Positions 36,479-49,640 of a stretch of DNA of 64,000 nucleotides are shown piece after piece. The stretch covers positions 16,852,688-16,916,687 of the forward strand of contig NC_030851.1 of assembly GCF_000208745.1 (NCBI RefSeq). The letters run 5' to 3'. The notes under the pieces are model-generated. The model made no database searches, had not been told where the DNA came from, and saw only the letters and a list, made by a program, of their open reading frames with translations. The position numbers were made by a program, and so were the translations under genes. This DNA is from Theobroma cacao. Its lineage: Eukaryota; Streptophyta; Magnoliopsida; Malvales; Malvaceae. Position 1 is the first letter of the stretch. The number at the start of each line of letters is the position of its first letter.

Positions 36479-39474
36479 TGTCACGACTCGGTACTCCCCT
36501 CAAGCCCGTGACAACCGTCGCGACGTCCCGATAGACATTCATTGCCCAAAATGCCAACCGGAACCTCCCAAGGCTTTAATATCAGTTTTCGCACCTCCCC
36601 CGTGAGCAACAATTGTTACATATCATGTTTTGAGATATTATAAACTATTTTCAAATCAAAACAATAGAAAAATAATTTTTTTCTCAAAGGGGCATTTTGA
36701 TCATTTTTCCTCAAAAATCTCGAAACTAGTTAAAAATGTAATATGCGAGTGGAAAACACATATTTCATAATCAAAAATAAGTTTAGATGTCTAAAACATT
36801 CATTTAAAGTGAAACTATAACTATTTAAATATAATAAAAATATTCAATAAAATATTTTATTTTTTTATAAAACAATATTTATAAAGTTACTAGTAAATAA
36901 TTTTTGTATCATAAAAGCTAAATAAATTCATACATACTGTAATACAGATAACCAAAGTATAAAATTTAATTTACAGTGACATGTGGACCCACGAACGACC
37001 AAAAGTATCTAAAGCGGTAAACCTACAGTTTTTGAGGATGCAAGTCCAACTGTAGCCCTCAACGAAATGAGCTATCTACCGACTATCCTAAGCCTGAAAT
37101 GGGTGAAAATGAGGGTGGTGAGATTATATAATCCCAGTGAGTAAACAAATACCATCTCAAATATCTAAAGCTGAGTAAATGGAGACAGATAAAATAGTTT
37201 AACATACTGTAATTCATCACCTTTCAACTTATTTCAACAAAATAAAATCAATTCATATAAATCGAGTAATCAACAGGGCTTATGAATTTCTTAAAACTTT
37301 GGCTCGTGCCATAATCATTCTCATACTCAGTTATCAGGGATACCTTGGCTAAGGGCTATCCCAACCGAAACCGCCAAGGCTATTAAAAAGTTATGTACGC
37401 ATAAATCATGTTTTTTTTTTGAAAACATAGTCGTTCCTTGGCGTTGGCTGAGTTCACCCTCACATGGTGGTTTGGCGTAAAGTGAACTCTAAAGTTTTAA
37501 CCTCAGGAGTGATCCAACCGTGCCTCTCATACTGATGTATGAATATAATAGGGTTACCGTGCCCCTCTAATAGGCTGGTCCATGGAACCCGTCCACTGCA
37601 GCGACCAATATATAACCCACCAATTTAATAAAATTCAATAGCATGACATGGCAATTATTTTATTTTACAGCCTCTCAAGGCAAATTAACAGTTCATACAT
37701 TTTCAACACAAATACCAATTCAGCCATTCATGCAAATATTATCATAAGTCATTCAATTCAAACCATGATTTATAACACAGCAATTAGTCGTCAATTACTC
37801 CATTTTCAAAACCATCATTCAATTTCAAGACAATTTTATAAAATCATTTTCATTTAATCACATTTTGCTTATAAAACATAAAGATTTACCATTTAAACTC
37901 ATTTTCCATAAAATCACAAAATTGGATAAAAACCACTTTAGATAATTAAGACGATAGTAAGGTTACTCACTATTTCGAGAGTCGAATTCCAAGTACTCCG
38001 ATTCCTGATCCTCGGGTACTATCTCTTTACTTTTGCCAGAATGCTTACCACCTAGACATAATGCACAATAAGCTATTTACTATATTTGTGCTAAATTGTT
38101 ATAAAACCAATTCAAGCTCTATACTAATGCATGAAATGGAATGCTAATTGTTCGGATTATCGTCTAAACACGGTGTTCTACACAAATTCAATTATGTACC
38201 TAAATAAAATGGTATTGACCTAATTCGATCTATCACTTGATTAATTGGCCAATACATCCAATTTAACTCCAATTAACTGCATTTTTCTTCCAATTCTCCA
38301 AACCATCAAACACAAGTTAAATAACTTGAAATATGGCAAAATCATCCTCACATTTTCTCTTGGAAAATTAGGCCATGGTAGGTGCATCAACACTATAATT
38401 TTTCCTACTTGATTCTTACACCATAAATCACTAATTTCTAACCAAATCACTTGAAATAAAATCAAAATCATTCTCAATATGCCACATGGAGAATTCGGCC
38501 AATGATGGGTGATGGAAGAACATGAATCTTTCTTGCTTGATTTTCATGCTACACATCACCAATCAACTAAAAACACTAAAATACATTGAAATCTAACCAA
38601 ATCAAGAATCAAAACCTCTCTCTAAGTGTTCAGCCAGCAAGATACCCATCATAAAATCATGTGATTCAACCATGGAAAATAAGAAAAAAAATGCTTAAGA
38701 AAGAGAGATCTCAAACTTAATTGAAAAATCTTACCTTTTTTCACTTGTTTCCTTGAATTTTCACACTTTTCCCTTGAATTTTCCACCTAGAGTTTTTGTT
38801 CTTCTTTTCTTCCTTTGTTCTTCCTTTGGCCGGCCATATGAATGAGAAATAGGCTGATTTTGTGCTGATTTTTAAGGAAAATAATAAATGGATGAAAATT
38901 TGACACATGTCACCATTCCATTTGTCCATGTGTCATACTTAGCCATTAAGCAATCTCTCTCCACCACTTAAATTTTCTCAATTATCCATAATAATATTGG
39001 GTAAAATCCATGTGCTGGACAAGTGTTGGGTGGTGTAAAATTACGATTTTGCCCTTGGGTGGCAAAATAACTATTTTACCCCTATGCTTCGAAAAAATGT
39101 CACAATTAAAATTCTTCACTTCTCAAACTCAAATTATGTTCTAAATTGTCAATCTTGATCAAAAACTTCTTCCAACATTCCAATTTTAACCTCAAGTGGC
39201 AAAATGACCATTTTGCCCCTAGATCATGAAAATTCCAATTTGACTCACAATCGGTCCTCGAACTCCGAATCACTGGTTTAAGTCATTCTGGGGTTTTAAA
39301 ATTCTCAATTTCATCTTAAAATCTCTATTTGGACTAGTTCAAGGGTTAATTCAACTTAATTGTACCATTTGGTACATTACTGTCCTTTAACGATTTTCAA
39401 GGTACCAAAGTAAGCAAACACTCATTCTTATGTAAGAATGGCATAATAAACATATTGTAGAGCTGGGCTTGACA
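36479..39474 (-). mobile_element. L2 solo LTR nested in L1
   Basis: It starts TGTCACGACTCGG and ends GGGCTTGACA on the plus strand, 2996 bp. Flanks ATAGT (36474-36478) and ATAAT (39475-39479) form a one-mismatch duplication. The L1 sequence continues across it (CACCATAGT / TGATCATAAACTCC). It matches the reverse complement of 7111-10219. There is no coding content. Confidence 0.88.
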
Positions 39475-42400
39475 ATAATTGATCATAAACTCCCAACATT
39501 AAGGAATTTATTTAATTAAAGTTTGAATGAGGGGTTTTAGTGAGAAACCCTCGGCCAATTGATAATTTGAGCCCAAATTTTGCTGCAGCGAGGACCCAAC
39601 GTTTCACTTGACTTGCTTGAATGTTATTAAAGTTTTTACTCTTCAAATCATTCGTTGTACATAGATCCTTTATCGTCAAGTGATTAAATCATTAACGGTT
39701 TAATGAGGGGTTTTAATAAGAACTAAACTAAATTGCATTGTTTTTTAAAATAAGTGCATCATGATTTCTTTAAACTTTCCTTATCGTTTACTTGTTCCCT
39801 TCCTTGTTCACTCACTAGGTTTATACTCACCATTTTCAACTTCATATTTTCAGATCAGGAGGTAGCTAGTAACTAGGTCGAGGTGTCCTTGTAGATTAGT
39901 TTTCTTGGTAGGTATCTCAACATTCAATAGCTGAACTTTCACCCCGAGTCTCTCCGCTAGAAGTCGAGTATCCCTTTTGTTGTGTATAGATAAACCCGAT
40001 GTAAATTTTTAAAATGTATGTTTTAGTCAATATTTGTATATTTGACTGGTACTGCCATTATGAATTGGAAACGGTTAGCATTATTTTGAATTGAAATTAT
40101 GAAATGTGACTTTAGCAACTCATGATGGAATGATGAACAGGTCATATAGATAGGCTTGCTTGGGCTTAGTGGGCTATGTCCATTGGGCCCATGCACCGAT
40201 CATGGCCCAGAATTTGGGTTGTGACAAAAACTATGATTATGAAATTTGGCAAATGAATATTAAAACTACTTTCTTGAATGGATATCTTCAAGAAGAAATA
40301 TATATGGACTAGCCTGAAAGTTTTATATCCGAAGGTCTAAAAACAAGTGTGCAAATTAACCAAAATCAATTTATGGCCTAAAACAAGCATTTCAAAGTTG
40401 GAACATTCGTTTTGATAAAGCAATCAAATTGTTTGGTTTCCCACAAAAATTGAATGAACCATGTGTGCAAAAGAAAGATAGTTGGAGTACAGTCACAATT
40501 TTGGTTCTCTATGTTGATGATATATTACTCATTGGGAATGATGTTGGTGCAATGTCATCAACAAAGATTTGGTTCTCTACGCACTTTGCTATGAAAGTCC
40601 TTGGTGAAGCGTCTTATATACTCTGAATCAAATTGTTTAAAGACCAAAGAAAAAGATTGTTGGGATTGTTCCAAGCAAATTACATTGACAAGATATTGAC
40701 CAAGTTTAGTATGCATAATTCCAAGAAAGGATTTTTACCCTTTAAGCATGGAATTCATCTTTTTAAGAAAATGTCTCCTAAATCCTAAGAGGAAAAAGAG
40801 AAAATGAAAAATTGTCCTTATGCATCAGTAGCAAGAAGTCTTATGTATGGCATGCTATGCACTAGGTTGAATATATGTTATGTAGTTGGCATTGTGAGTA
40901 TATACCAATCTAATCTAGGTGCTAAACATTCGACAACAGTGAAACATATATTAAAATATATGAATTGAACTAAGCACTATTGTTGAGTGTTTTGTGTAAA
41001 ATCTGTGTATAATTAGTTTTAAGTGCAAGTGGGAGATTGTTAGACATACGCCCTTAAAAACCAATTTTATTATTTATTTATTAGATAAATAAATTGTTGC
41101 ATCCATTATTGATTTCATATATATTATATTTTAAAGGGTATTTTATTTATTTATGACATATATGATATGATCATAAATTATTTGGTAATATTGTAGAAAA
41201 ACTATGCTAATAGTTGATGACCTATTAAGCGAAGAGTTATAGTTCTTCAATTTCTTGTTTGCCAAAATTGTTCTAGGCTTATTGTGACAAACTGTTTAAA
41301 GCCTACACTTGTTATGTCTCTATAAAAAAGGATAGAATGTTTTAACTCTGGCACTAGGGTAGTGACCTTAAAACAAACAAATGGGTGTGGTGTATGAAAT
41401 ACATATATCGAACATAATCTAATTAAAAAGCACCATATAAGACTATCACTGTCAATAATTAAAAGGAGCTTTATTACAATTTATTAATCGTCCTAAGACT
41501 TGAGAGGTCAATATAATTTATTTAGTATCTATATGACTTTGATGTTGCTAACAAGTGATGCTGAATTTAAAGGCTATACCTTGGTACATTGGTTTATGTA
41601 CATACTAAATAAATTATATTGGATGCTCAATAAAGGATTTACCATTCTCTATTGAGAAGGATATTCAAGCAATTTTCATTTAATTGTTAGACTCAAGAAA
41701 TCCGACTAGTATGCTTTCTAAAAAGTGTTTTAGAATTATATTATTTATATCAATATTATATATTAATGTTTTTGAAGAAAAATATTTTTCAAAGTCCAAC
41801 AAGAATGAAAATCATGAATTGGTATTAAATGGGTTGGATGTGACAGTAAAAATTATTTATCCATAAAGCCCATGAGGAATATAGTATGGTCAAAGGATTG
41901 ATTAGTAAAAATTGTAATGAAATGGACCTCATTGATAATTCTTTTCTCTACAAATGTCAATTATAATGTGTTGATGGACATTATTGCAATTAATGAGTAA
42001 CTAAGATTTCTTAATTAACTTAAGAAACTAAATAATAATATTAGATTAACTGAAATTTCAAGTACAATACAAGTCATGAGATGACATGGACTTAGACCAA
42101 TAGTTGTAGAGAGAGATCCCTAAAGATCCCACAAATATTCTTCTTTTAGGTGTTGACTCAATGAGTTTTTGATGATAATAAAACATTCTCATTCATTAAT
42201 GTCTAACTTTTACTTGAGTGTGCAGGATGAAAATATAAATCATTTAATAGAATAATCACTCGAAAGCAACCATCAAAACTCATCAAGAGAAGGGGCCACA
42301 AAATGAGTCATAAACAAAGCCTTTTAACTGATTAACCAAGGGAGTTAATCAGCTAAGATTCAAAACTTATGATCTAAGGAAGCTCTTCAAGTTGAATTTC

Positions 42401-42648
42401 TGAACAGCACTTGAAGAAGTCCTGGGTGGCTAGACAAATTTTGAGAATGATTAAGATTGGAGGAAAATTGACATAAATAAATTAAAAGAAGAATCCATCA
42501 AACAAAGAAAGGTTGGTGAAGTTGGTTGCTTGAAAAACAGTAAGCTCTTAATTGGCTAAAGGGTGGTTTCTTAAACAGTTAACACAGTGAAGCAGATTGC
42601 GAAATAAACAAGACTTAATCGACTAAGGCCTATAGTTAACCAGTTAAA

Positions 42649-43746
42649 TGTTGGTCCCAAGTAAATGTGCTAGAGGGGGGCTGAATAGCACAATTTGGTT
42701 CTTTCAAAAACTAGCTCTAAGTGGGAACAAATGCAAGTGAAAAGAATGAATGAAAATAAGAACAAAAATATAGTAGACAATGTGCAGGAATTTAAAGTGC
42801 TTCGGTCCAAGACCTACATCCACTATCTTGATTATTCAACCAAGGATTTCCCAAACTAATCCACTATGAATGGTGAAATTCACAAGCTTTCACCCAGCTT
42901 TACAATGGCTTTTACCAAGCTTAGCCAAAACCTTTCACAATAATTTTTACCGGCATCAACTAAAACCCAACACCTAACTTTTTAAGGCTAAGTTAGAACC
43001 TATACCCAATCAACTAATCCTAGCTTGAATCAATCCCTTAGAGTGACTCGCTCACTCTAAGAATATAAGGAGAAAAGTGAAAATAGTGTACCTATGATCA
43101 CAAGGTTGATCTAAGTGATACAAAGTGAAGTGCAAATCATAATTACAAAGATAGGAGTTGAGTGTAATAAATGAGCAAAGAGTATTTGTAGGTTTTTCAA
43201 CTCTTTTTGTGTTCTTGGAAGGCTTCTTTTTTATTTCTAGTCGTTGGAAGTCCCTTTTATACTTGAAAAATCAGCTCTGAAGTGAGTTAGACAGTTTTTG
43301 ACCATTGGAAACAGTTTTCTTGCAGTTCTAGCCGTTAATCTGTCTTCTAGTGCATAATTCAAATTTTTTAGCAAAATGCTCTTAGTCGACTAACTTATGT
43401 CTTAGTCGACTAAGTTGGTTCTGGCTTGAAGTCTAGATTTCTAGTAGTAGCTTCTGAGTCAACTAACTTATTCCTTGGTCGATTAAGTCTTTTTTGTCTC
43501 TCAATACTCTCCAACTCGTCAACTTCTGGTTTAAATTTTAGCTGACTAACTCTTCATTAATCGACTAATGGGGCTTCTGTCTTGTTGATCAATTGTGACT
43601 TCCTTATTGTTATGGTCTTTGATATGTGCATTTGAATGATTGATTAATTATTTGCATACAATTTTTGTCCAGCACACTCAAGTAGAAATATTAGACACAA
43701 ATGAATGGGAATGTTTTATTATCATCAAAAACTAATGGAGCCAACA
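42649..43746 (-). repeat. 3' LTR of the SIRE element
   Basis: 1098 bp. It contains several copies of a CTTAGTCGACTAAGTT-like inverted motif at 43380-43570. The same motifs are at 54340-54530 in the other LTR. Confidence 0.92.
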
Positions 43747-43775
43747 ATCTCCCCCTTTTTGATGATGACAAAACA
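43747..43775 (-). other. Polypurine tract of the SIRE element
   Basis: On the minus strand GTCATCATCAAAAAGGGGGA is followed by GAT and the LTR. This PPT context is highly typical of SIRE elements. Confidence 0.93.
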
Positions 43776-44474
43776 TTCCTTGATTAACAGCACAGTGTCC
43801 TTTTATTCTTTTTCAGTTCTACACAAAATGGAGGTTTTCCTCCCCCTAAGTGTGTGCATAGTTTTATTTTTCATCTCAGCATGTTTTTATTCTTGTCATA
43901 CAGAAAATGACATGTAAGGGTTCAAAAATTTTTGACATAATATATTTATACAGGCTTATGGAATAATAAGCACTAAGTGACAGGTTGACAGAACATTATT
44001 GCTATTTTAGCTTGCTGTCTGTCATATTGTTTCCAGACTTAATTCATTTCAAATCTAAATGTCATAAACCATTCAGTCAAAAATATCAGTATTCATATTT
44101 ATTTTCATCCAGATTTTACTCACAATATCATATCAACAATTAATTGTCAGCATGACAGCTCAATATCAGCACCAAGGTAGCAGTAGAAACTCAATGGCAG
44201 ATACTCCAATAATAGATTTAAATATTCAACCATCAACTTGTCCATCATCCAAAAACATAAACAGCAATGTCTATCAGAATTCAGAAACATCTAGCAAAGT
44301 CGAATTTCATTATTCAACTATCAAAGCAAAAATAGCAGAAAAATAAAAACAAAAGTCAATATTCCTAAATTACCTCTAGTTATCCCCTAAACTCTGTAGC
44401 CCAATTCTCCCCAACCTCTTATCTCCTAATTCTCCCCTTTTTTTCATCATCAAATCTGAGGGGGGTTTCAATCC

Positions 44475-46422
44475 TCTGAAAAGGCGGAAGGAGTAAATTC
44501 ATCAATGCCATAAGAAACATTTAGAGGTTCGGGAAAGGGTTCTGGTGGTGATTTTTATGGTGATTGTTCAAGGGATGATTTGTCAAAAATTTTCAGGGGG
44601 TCTTGAGGAAAGGAAATGGTTGTTGATCTAGCCTTTTCAGCAATTCTGGAGGATTTTCTTCTTTTAAGGAATTTGGTCTTGGTGGCCATTGTTTTCATGC
44701 CTTTGCCAGATGGTTTTGATTTGGCCTGTGGAGCTGCAGTAGCTTTCTCTTTTCCTTTCCTAGACTGTTTCTCTACTATGTGTGTTGGTTCAGTAGATGC
44801 TGACTTCTAAACTTGTGCTTTGGCTGCTTCTTTTTTTGCCTGCTTTTCCCTGACCATCTGCTGGAAAAGATCCATGATCGATACTTCTTTAGAATTGGAA
44901 GGTGAAGACTGTTCTGGCTGTGGTTCTTGAAGAGGTGGAGAGTTACCATCAAGAGATCCAAGAACTTCAGTTCCCTTATCTGATCCGTTTTCCTTCTCAA
45001 GCTCAGCTTCAGGGTCAATCATTGGTTCAGCATCTTTATCTTGAGGAACAAGGCCTACAGAACTCTCAGCTTGGAAGACAAGGCCTTCAGCAGCTTACCT
45101 TGCTGGTGCTGGGCTTGGAGTTGCTGAGGTGTCCTCAATTGTAGGCTCAACAGTAGATTTCCCTTTTTACGTCATCATATTTTCAAGCTCTACAAGTCTT
45201 TCTTCCATTTTCACCATTTTTAAAGATTGCTCTATAAGCTTCCCATCCATTCTCACCAACAGATTGAAAATCATTTCACTGAAAAATGGTGAGGGTGTTC
45301 CTTCTATCTGTGCTGGTATTGCAGAGACCTTGGGTGTTTTAATAAATATCTCTCCATCTATCTTGTAACCCATCTTTGGCACACTACCTAGGTAGATAGC
45401 CTAGTCTCTACTCTTTACTAGATCCATTTGATACCGTTTAGCCCAAATTCCCTTCTTTTGCACTAGAGATGTGATGATATTTCCAGAAGGCAAATTATTT
45501 TCTCCAGTCTACATGCTGCTCTCATTCTATCAATCATAAATCTGCCTAGGTTAAGTGAAACACCATTGAATGCATGCTCCATTAGCCATAGATCCTAGAG
45601 GCTAATGTAGCTAACACTTTCACTCCTGCCATGAATGTTCGCAGCAACAAAGTAATGCAAAATTCTAACTTGAGGACTTGTAATAAGACCAGCATTACTT
45701 TTGGAGAAGTATTTTTCCTTCTTCCCTGTAATTATTTCCCACAGGGAGGATGGGTCATAATTTTCAAGGAATTCAAACTCACCTTCCTCACATTCAATTT
45801 TAAGTAAACTTCCTAGATCAGCAGTAGTTATAACAAATTTCATACCATTTAAAAAGACATTCAGACCATGATCAATATAATCATCAGAATCTTCAAGTTC
45901 CTCTTTTTCTAATGCAATACTTGCATAAAACTCTTTTACCAAACTAGCACTATAAGATCAATTCTTAAAAGTACTAAACTTATTCAGTTTTAATTCCTCA
46001 AAATAATCAGATAAACTTGTCTGGATTTCTGGGTTTTCATTGAAACTATCCCAGTCTATGAATTTACCACAAGAGATTAGGGCATTTTCTATTTTCTTGT
46101 ATCTATTCTCATCGGCTTTATTCCTAAACTTGGAGGATGAGATGTTACCTTTCTTAGATGATTTTCCCTTCTCTTTCTTCTTCTCTATTTTGTGACCCTT
46201 CATGATCAGTGTTTTTCTAGATTTTTTTATTCTAGCGACATGCAAAATCTTTTTCTTCTTCTTCTGCATTTCGGTTTGTGAGCTTTCCTCCAATGGCTTC
46301 TTCTCCTTTTTCTTTTCCAAAGTTTCTTTAGATTGCCCTGATTTTGCCATTTGATTTGACAGATTTTTTACTGAGGGTTTCGAGAATTTGAGGGGGGAGG
46401 GTTTAAATTTTAGGTGTGTCAA
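44475..46422 (-). pseudogene. SIRE third ORF relic (putative plant transposon protein type)
   Basis: The minus strand starts at 46422 (MTHLKFKPS) with a very Lys-rich N-terminal part to about 46150, then KFIDWDSFNENPEIQTSL. After a stop near 45955 comes LVKEFYASIALEKEELEDSD, HGLNVFLNGMKFVITTADL and RILHYFVAANIHGR (45595-45942). This is the VREFYAN / VRG-type core seen in plant retroelement third ORFs. Downstream (45382-45167) is a coiled-coil-like segment ending LVELENMM. Last is a Pro/Glu/Lys-rich tail (45022-44500) with a basic RRKSSRIAEKA patch. It lies between RNase H and the PPT. Its function is unknown; an envelope-like or Gag-like role has been proposed for such ORFs. Three or more stops or shifts. 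Confidence 0.8.
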
Positions 46423-46690
46423 TTTCAGATGAGAGAAAATGTAGAGAAGATGTTTTCAGAGCAGTTTGATTTTCCCAAAAATTGTTTGTCTCCTTTTAAA
46501 TACTGTCAGTTTTTCTCCTATTCAAAATTCAAACTTTGCCTCCTATTTTATTTTTCATCTAGGTAGTATTTTCTACCCATTCTCTTCACCCGGTATACTA
46601 CTCCTGTTCACTATTTTATTCTTTTTCTCTCTAATTGACTAATTCTTATTATTTAAAGTTACAGAGCAATCTTAGTTGATTAAGATTTCC

Positions 46691-47400
46691 TTAGCCGACT
46701 AAGTGCCATCTATTTTTTGGGTAAAGACTAGAAATTTTTCTACAGCTTTTGCACACTAACCATTCCAAGATTCTCCTAATCTCATAGAATCTATCCTCAT
46801 TTAAGGGTTTTGTGAATATGTTAGCTAATTGATGTAAAGTATTTACAAACTCAATTTTAATGTCACCTTTCACTATGTGATCTCTAACAAAATGGTGTAT
46901 AATCTCAATATGCTTAGTCCTAAAATGCTGCACAAGATTTTTTGAAATGCTGATTGCACTTGTATTATCACAATATATTGGTATGTTATGCATTGATATT
47001 CCATAGTCTTTTAGTTGTTGTTTAATCCACAAGATTTGAGCACAGCAGTTGCGTAGAGATACATGTTCGGCTTCAACTGTGGACAAGGCAACTAAATTCT
47101 GCTTTTTGTTTGACCATGACACAAGCATACTACCTAAAAACTGGCAGGTTCCACTAGTGCTCTTTCATTTGTTTTGCTGCCAGTAAAATCTGCATCAGAA
47201 TATCCAAATAAACTAAAGGATGATTCCCTAGGATACCATATTCCTAAAGTTTGTGTATCTAAGAGGTATCTAAAAATTCTTTTAACAGCAGTCAGATGTG
47301 ATTCATTGGGTTGAGATTGAAAACGAGTACACAAACACACAGAGAATTGGATAACTGGCCTGTTGGCTATTAAATAGAGTAGTGATATGATCATACCTCT
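46691..47400 (-). pseudogene. SIRE RNase H
   Basis: The minus frame has RFQSQPNESHLTAVKRIFRY, GYSDADFTGSKTNERA (first Asp), then a frameshift near 47130. It continues SWSNKKQNLVALSTVEAEH (Glu), IYCDNTSAISI (Asp), KHIEIIHHFVRDHI and NIFTKPLNEDRF. The catalytic Asp-Glu-Asp residues are all retained. Only the frameshift and the upstream breaks disable it. Confidence 0.9.
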
Positions 47401-48240
47401 ATAAAGCTTTTGATCAACATCCTTTCCTTTTTAATCTACATCAAGTCTAGTGGATGGATTCATTGGTGTGCTGATTAACTTCAACTTCAGCATATCAAAT
47501 CTTTTAAGCATGTCTTGAATGTATCTTTCTTGGTTGATGAAGATTCCTCTCACTTTGTTTGATTTGAAGGCCAAGAAAGTACTTCAACTCACCCATCATG
47601 CTCATCTCAAATTCTCCCTGCATCTCTTTAGCAAATTCTTGCATAAAGCCTCATTAATTGCACCAAACACAATGTCATCCATATAAATTTGAACAATAAT
47701 TAAATCATTTAAGTATCTTTTTATAAATAATGTTGTATCAATACTACCTCTAACATAACCTTTTTCAACTAGAAATTTTGAAAGCCTCTTACACCAAGCT
47801 CTAGGAGCTTGTTTCAATCCATACAAGGCTTTGTGAAGTTTAAAAACATGATCTGATTTTTCAAAGTCCTCAAAACCGGGGGGTTGCTCAACATAAACTT
47901 CTTCTTGGCTGAAACCATTTAAGAATGCACTCTTTACATCCATTTGAAGTAACTTGAAGTTCATAAAGCAAGCAAATGCAAGCAACAATCTTATAGCTTC
48001 TATCCTAGCCACCGGTGCAAAGGTTTCATCATAGTCAATTCCTTCCTCTTGGTTGTATCCTTGGGCTACCAACCTAGCTTTATTTTGAACTACATTCCCT
48101 TGCTCATCTACCTTATTTCTAAACACCCATTTTATTCTAACAATAGGATGGTTTATAGGCGTAGAGACTAATGACCATACATGGTTTCTTTTGAATTGAT
48201 CAAGTTCCTCTTACATGGCCAATATCTAGCTTTCCTCTTT
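47401..48240 (-). pseudogene. SIRE reverse transcriptase
   Basis: An uninterrupted stretch at 47602-48126 shows KARLVAQGYNQEEGIDYDET, FAPVARIEAIRLLLAFA, QMDVKSAFLNGF, EEVYVEQPPGF, ALYGLKQAPRAW and the catalytic YMDD in IVQIYMDDIVFGA. Upstream (48226-48726) is the linker with EEAEKEES before RT. Downstream of 47602 a frameshift separates it from the thumb and RNase H. Confidence 0.93.
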
Positions 48241-48719
48241 TTCTGCTTCCTCAAATGTTTTAGGCTCAATTTGAGATATGAAAGCTGAAAACTCACAAGT
48301 TTCTCTTGTTACTCTCCTAGTTTTAACACCTTGTGAAATATCACCTATGATTAGTTCTTGTGGGTGGTCTTTTGCATATCTCCAACTCCTTGAAAGGTCA
48401 TTATGCTGATTTTCAATTCTTTGCAGGTTTTCTATGAGTGGAGGTTCTGTTTCTCTACCTAAGGCATTTTCTTCATTATTTTTCTTATTATCTAAACTCA
48501 TCTCCTCCATTTGTTTTTCAAGATCATCCATATCACGTTCATCATAAGAAATTTCCTTTTGCAAGGTATTGGATTCATCCAAAACTACATGGATGGATTC
48601 TTCAACCGTTAAAGATCTTTTGTTGAAGACACTATAGGCTTTTGAGTTTAATGCATATCTTAAAAATATAGCTTCATCACTCTTTGCATCAAACTTTCCT
48701 AAAGGCTGTTTTCCATTGT

Positions 48720-49640
48720 TTAACACAAAGCATTTACAGCCAAGCTCCTAAGGTGAGAGATATTTAGTTTTCTACCTTTGTACAGCTCATATGGAGTCTT
48801 TGATATCATGGCTCTTATCGACACTCTATTAAGGATATAAGCTGTTGTGCTAACAGCTTCTGCCCAAAAGTATTTAGGTAGATTATTCTCACATAGTATA
48901 GTTCGAGCCATTTCTTTCAAGGTTTGATTTTTTCTCTCTACAACTCCATTTTGCTAGGGTGTTCTAGGTGCAGAAAAATTATGATCCAACCCCTTTTCAT
49001 TACAAAAATTCTCAAATTCATCTCCTTCAAAGTCACCTCCATGATCACTCATAATACTAATTATAGCTAGTCCTTTTTCATTTTCAACCTTCCTACAATG
49101 ACTTATGAATGCTGGTAGAGCATCATTTTTATGAGCAAGGAAATATACCGAAGTGTACCTAGAGTAGTCATCAACTATTACAAAGCCATAAGATTTTCCT
49201 CCTAGACTAGTTGTACTTATTGGACCAAATAGATCAATGTGCATCAATTCAAGAGGTCTAGATGTGGAGACAACTTTCTTGGTCTTAAAGGATGTTCTAA
49301 CTTGTTTTCCTAGTTGGCAAGCATCACATATCTTATCATTTTCAAACTTAAGATCTAGTAGTCCAACAACTAAATTTTTTCTAATCAACTTTTACATGGT
49401 ATGCATGCTCACATGTCCTAATCTCCTATGCCATAACCAACTATCATTTTCACAATCCATTTCAAGATCCTCAAGAAATACTACATACATATTCTTTAAT
49501 CTTCTTCCTATAAATGAGACTTTATTAGTGCTTATGTCTATTACTTCACATTTGGTTGAGTCAAAACATACCTTAAATCCTTTATCACACAATTGACTAA
49601 TGCTCAATAAATTATGTTTCAAACCTTTAACCAACAACAT
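48720..49640 (-). pseudogene. SIRE integrase with GAG-pre-integrase finger
   Basis: Minus-strand LLVKGLKHNLLSISQLCD and WLWHRRLGHVSMHTM form the HH half of the finger. A stop follows, then KICDACQLGKQ forms the CC half. The core has RPLELMHIDLFGPIS (Asp), IISIMSDHGGDFE (Asp) and, after one stop at about 48953, QNGVVERKN (Glu). TILCENNLPKYFWAEAV and AYILNRVSIRAM follow. All three acidic catalytic residues are still encoded; only two in-frame stops interrupt it. Confidence 0.92.

Larger units (their letters stand above)
35004..40226 (+). mobile_element. L1 solo LTR carrying a nested L2 LTR, inserted in copia RT
   Basis: It starts TGTGAGACCTCG and ends GGGTTGTGACA. Flanks CAAAC (34999-35003) and AAAAC (40227-40231) are a 5-bp duplication with one change. 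Net length is about 2.2 kb. It has a TATAAATA at about 35397-35404, a minisatellite at 35952-36130 and a reduced palindrome cluster (36344-36415 and 39580-39595) split by the L2 insertion. Confidence 0.88.
34664..41037 (+). pseudogene. Ty1/copia reverse transcriptase relic, split by an L1 LTR
   Basis: First part, 34664-35003: WQKAIKSEMDSMYSNGLWTL, GVKPISYKWVYKK, then decayed ARLVAKGYTQK-like and LLSIGAN. Second part, 40227-41037: NYDYEIWQMNIKTTFLNGYL, EEIYM, and the RT catalytic motif in LYVDDILLIGND (about 40507-40542), then decayed sequence and the purine tract AAGTGGGAGAT before the LTR. Removing 35004-40226 plus one TSD restores the copia order. There are numerous stops and frameshifts. 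RNase H is not recognisable, and everything 5' of RT is absent. Confidence 0.88.

Noticed and set aside
44902..45144. Plus-strand ORFs across 44600-45370
   Set aside because: Opposite-strand shadows of the SIRE third ORF, whose minus frame has the conserved domain and correct position.
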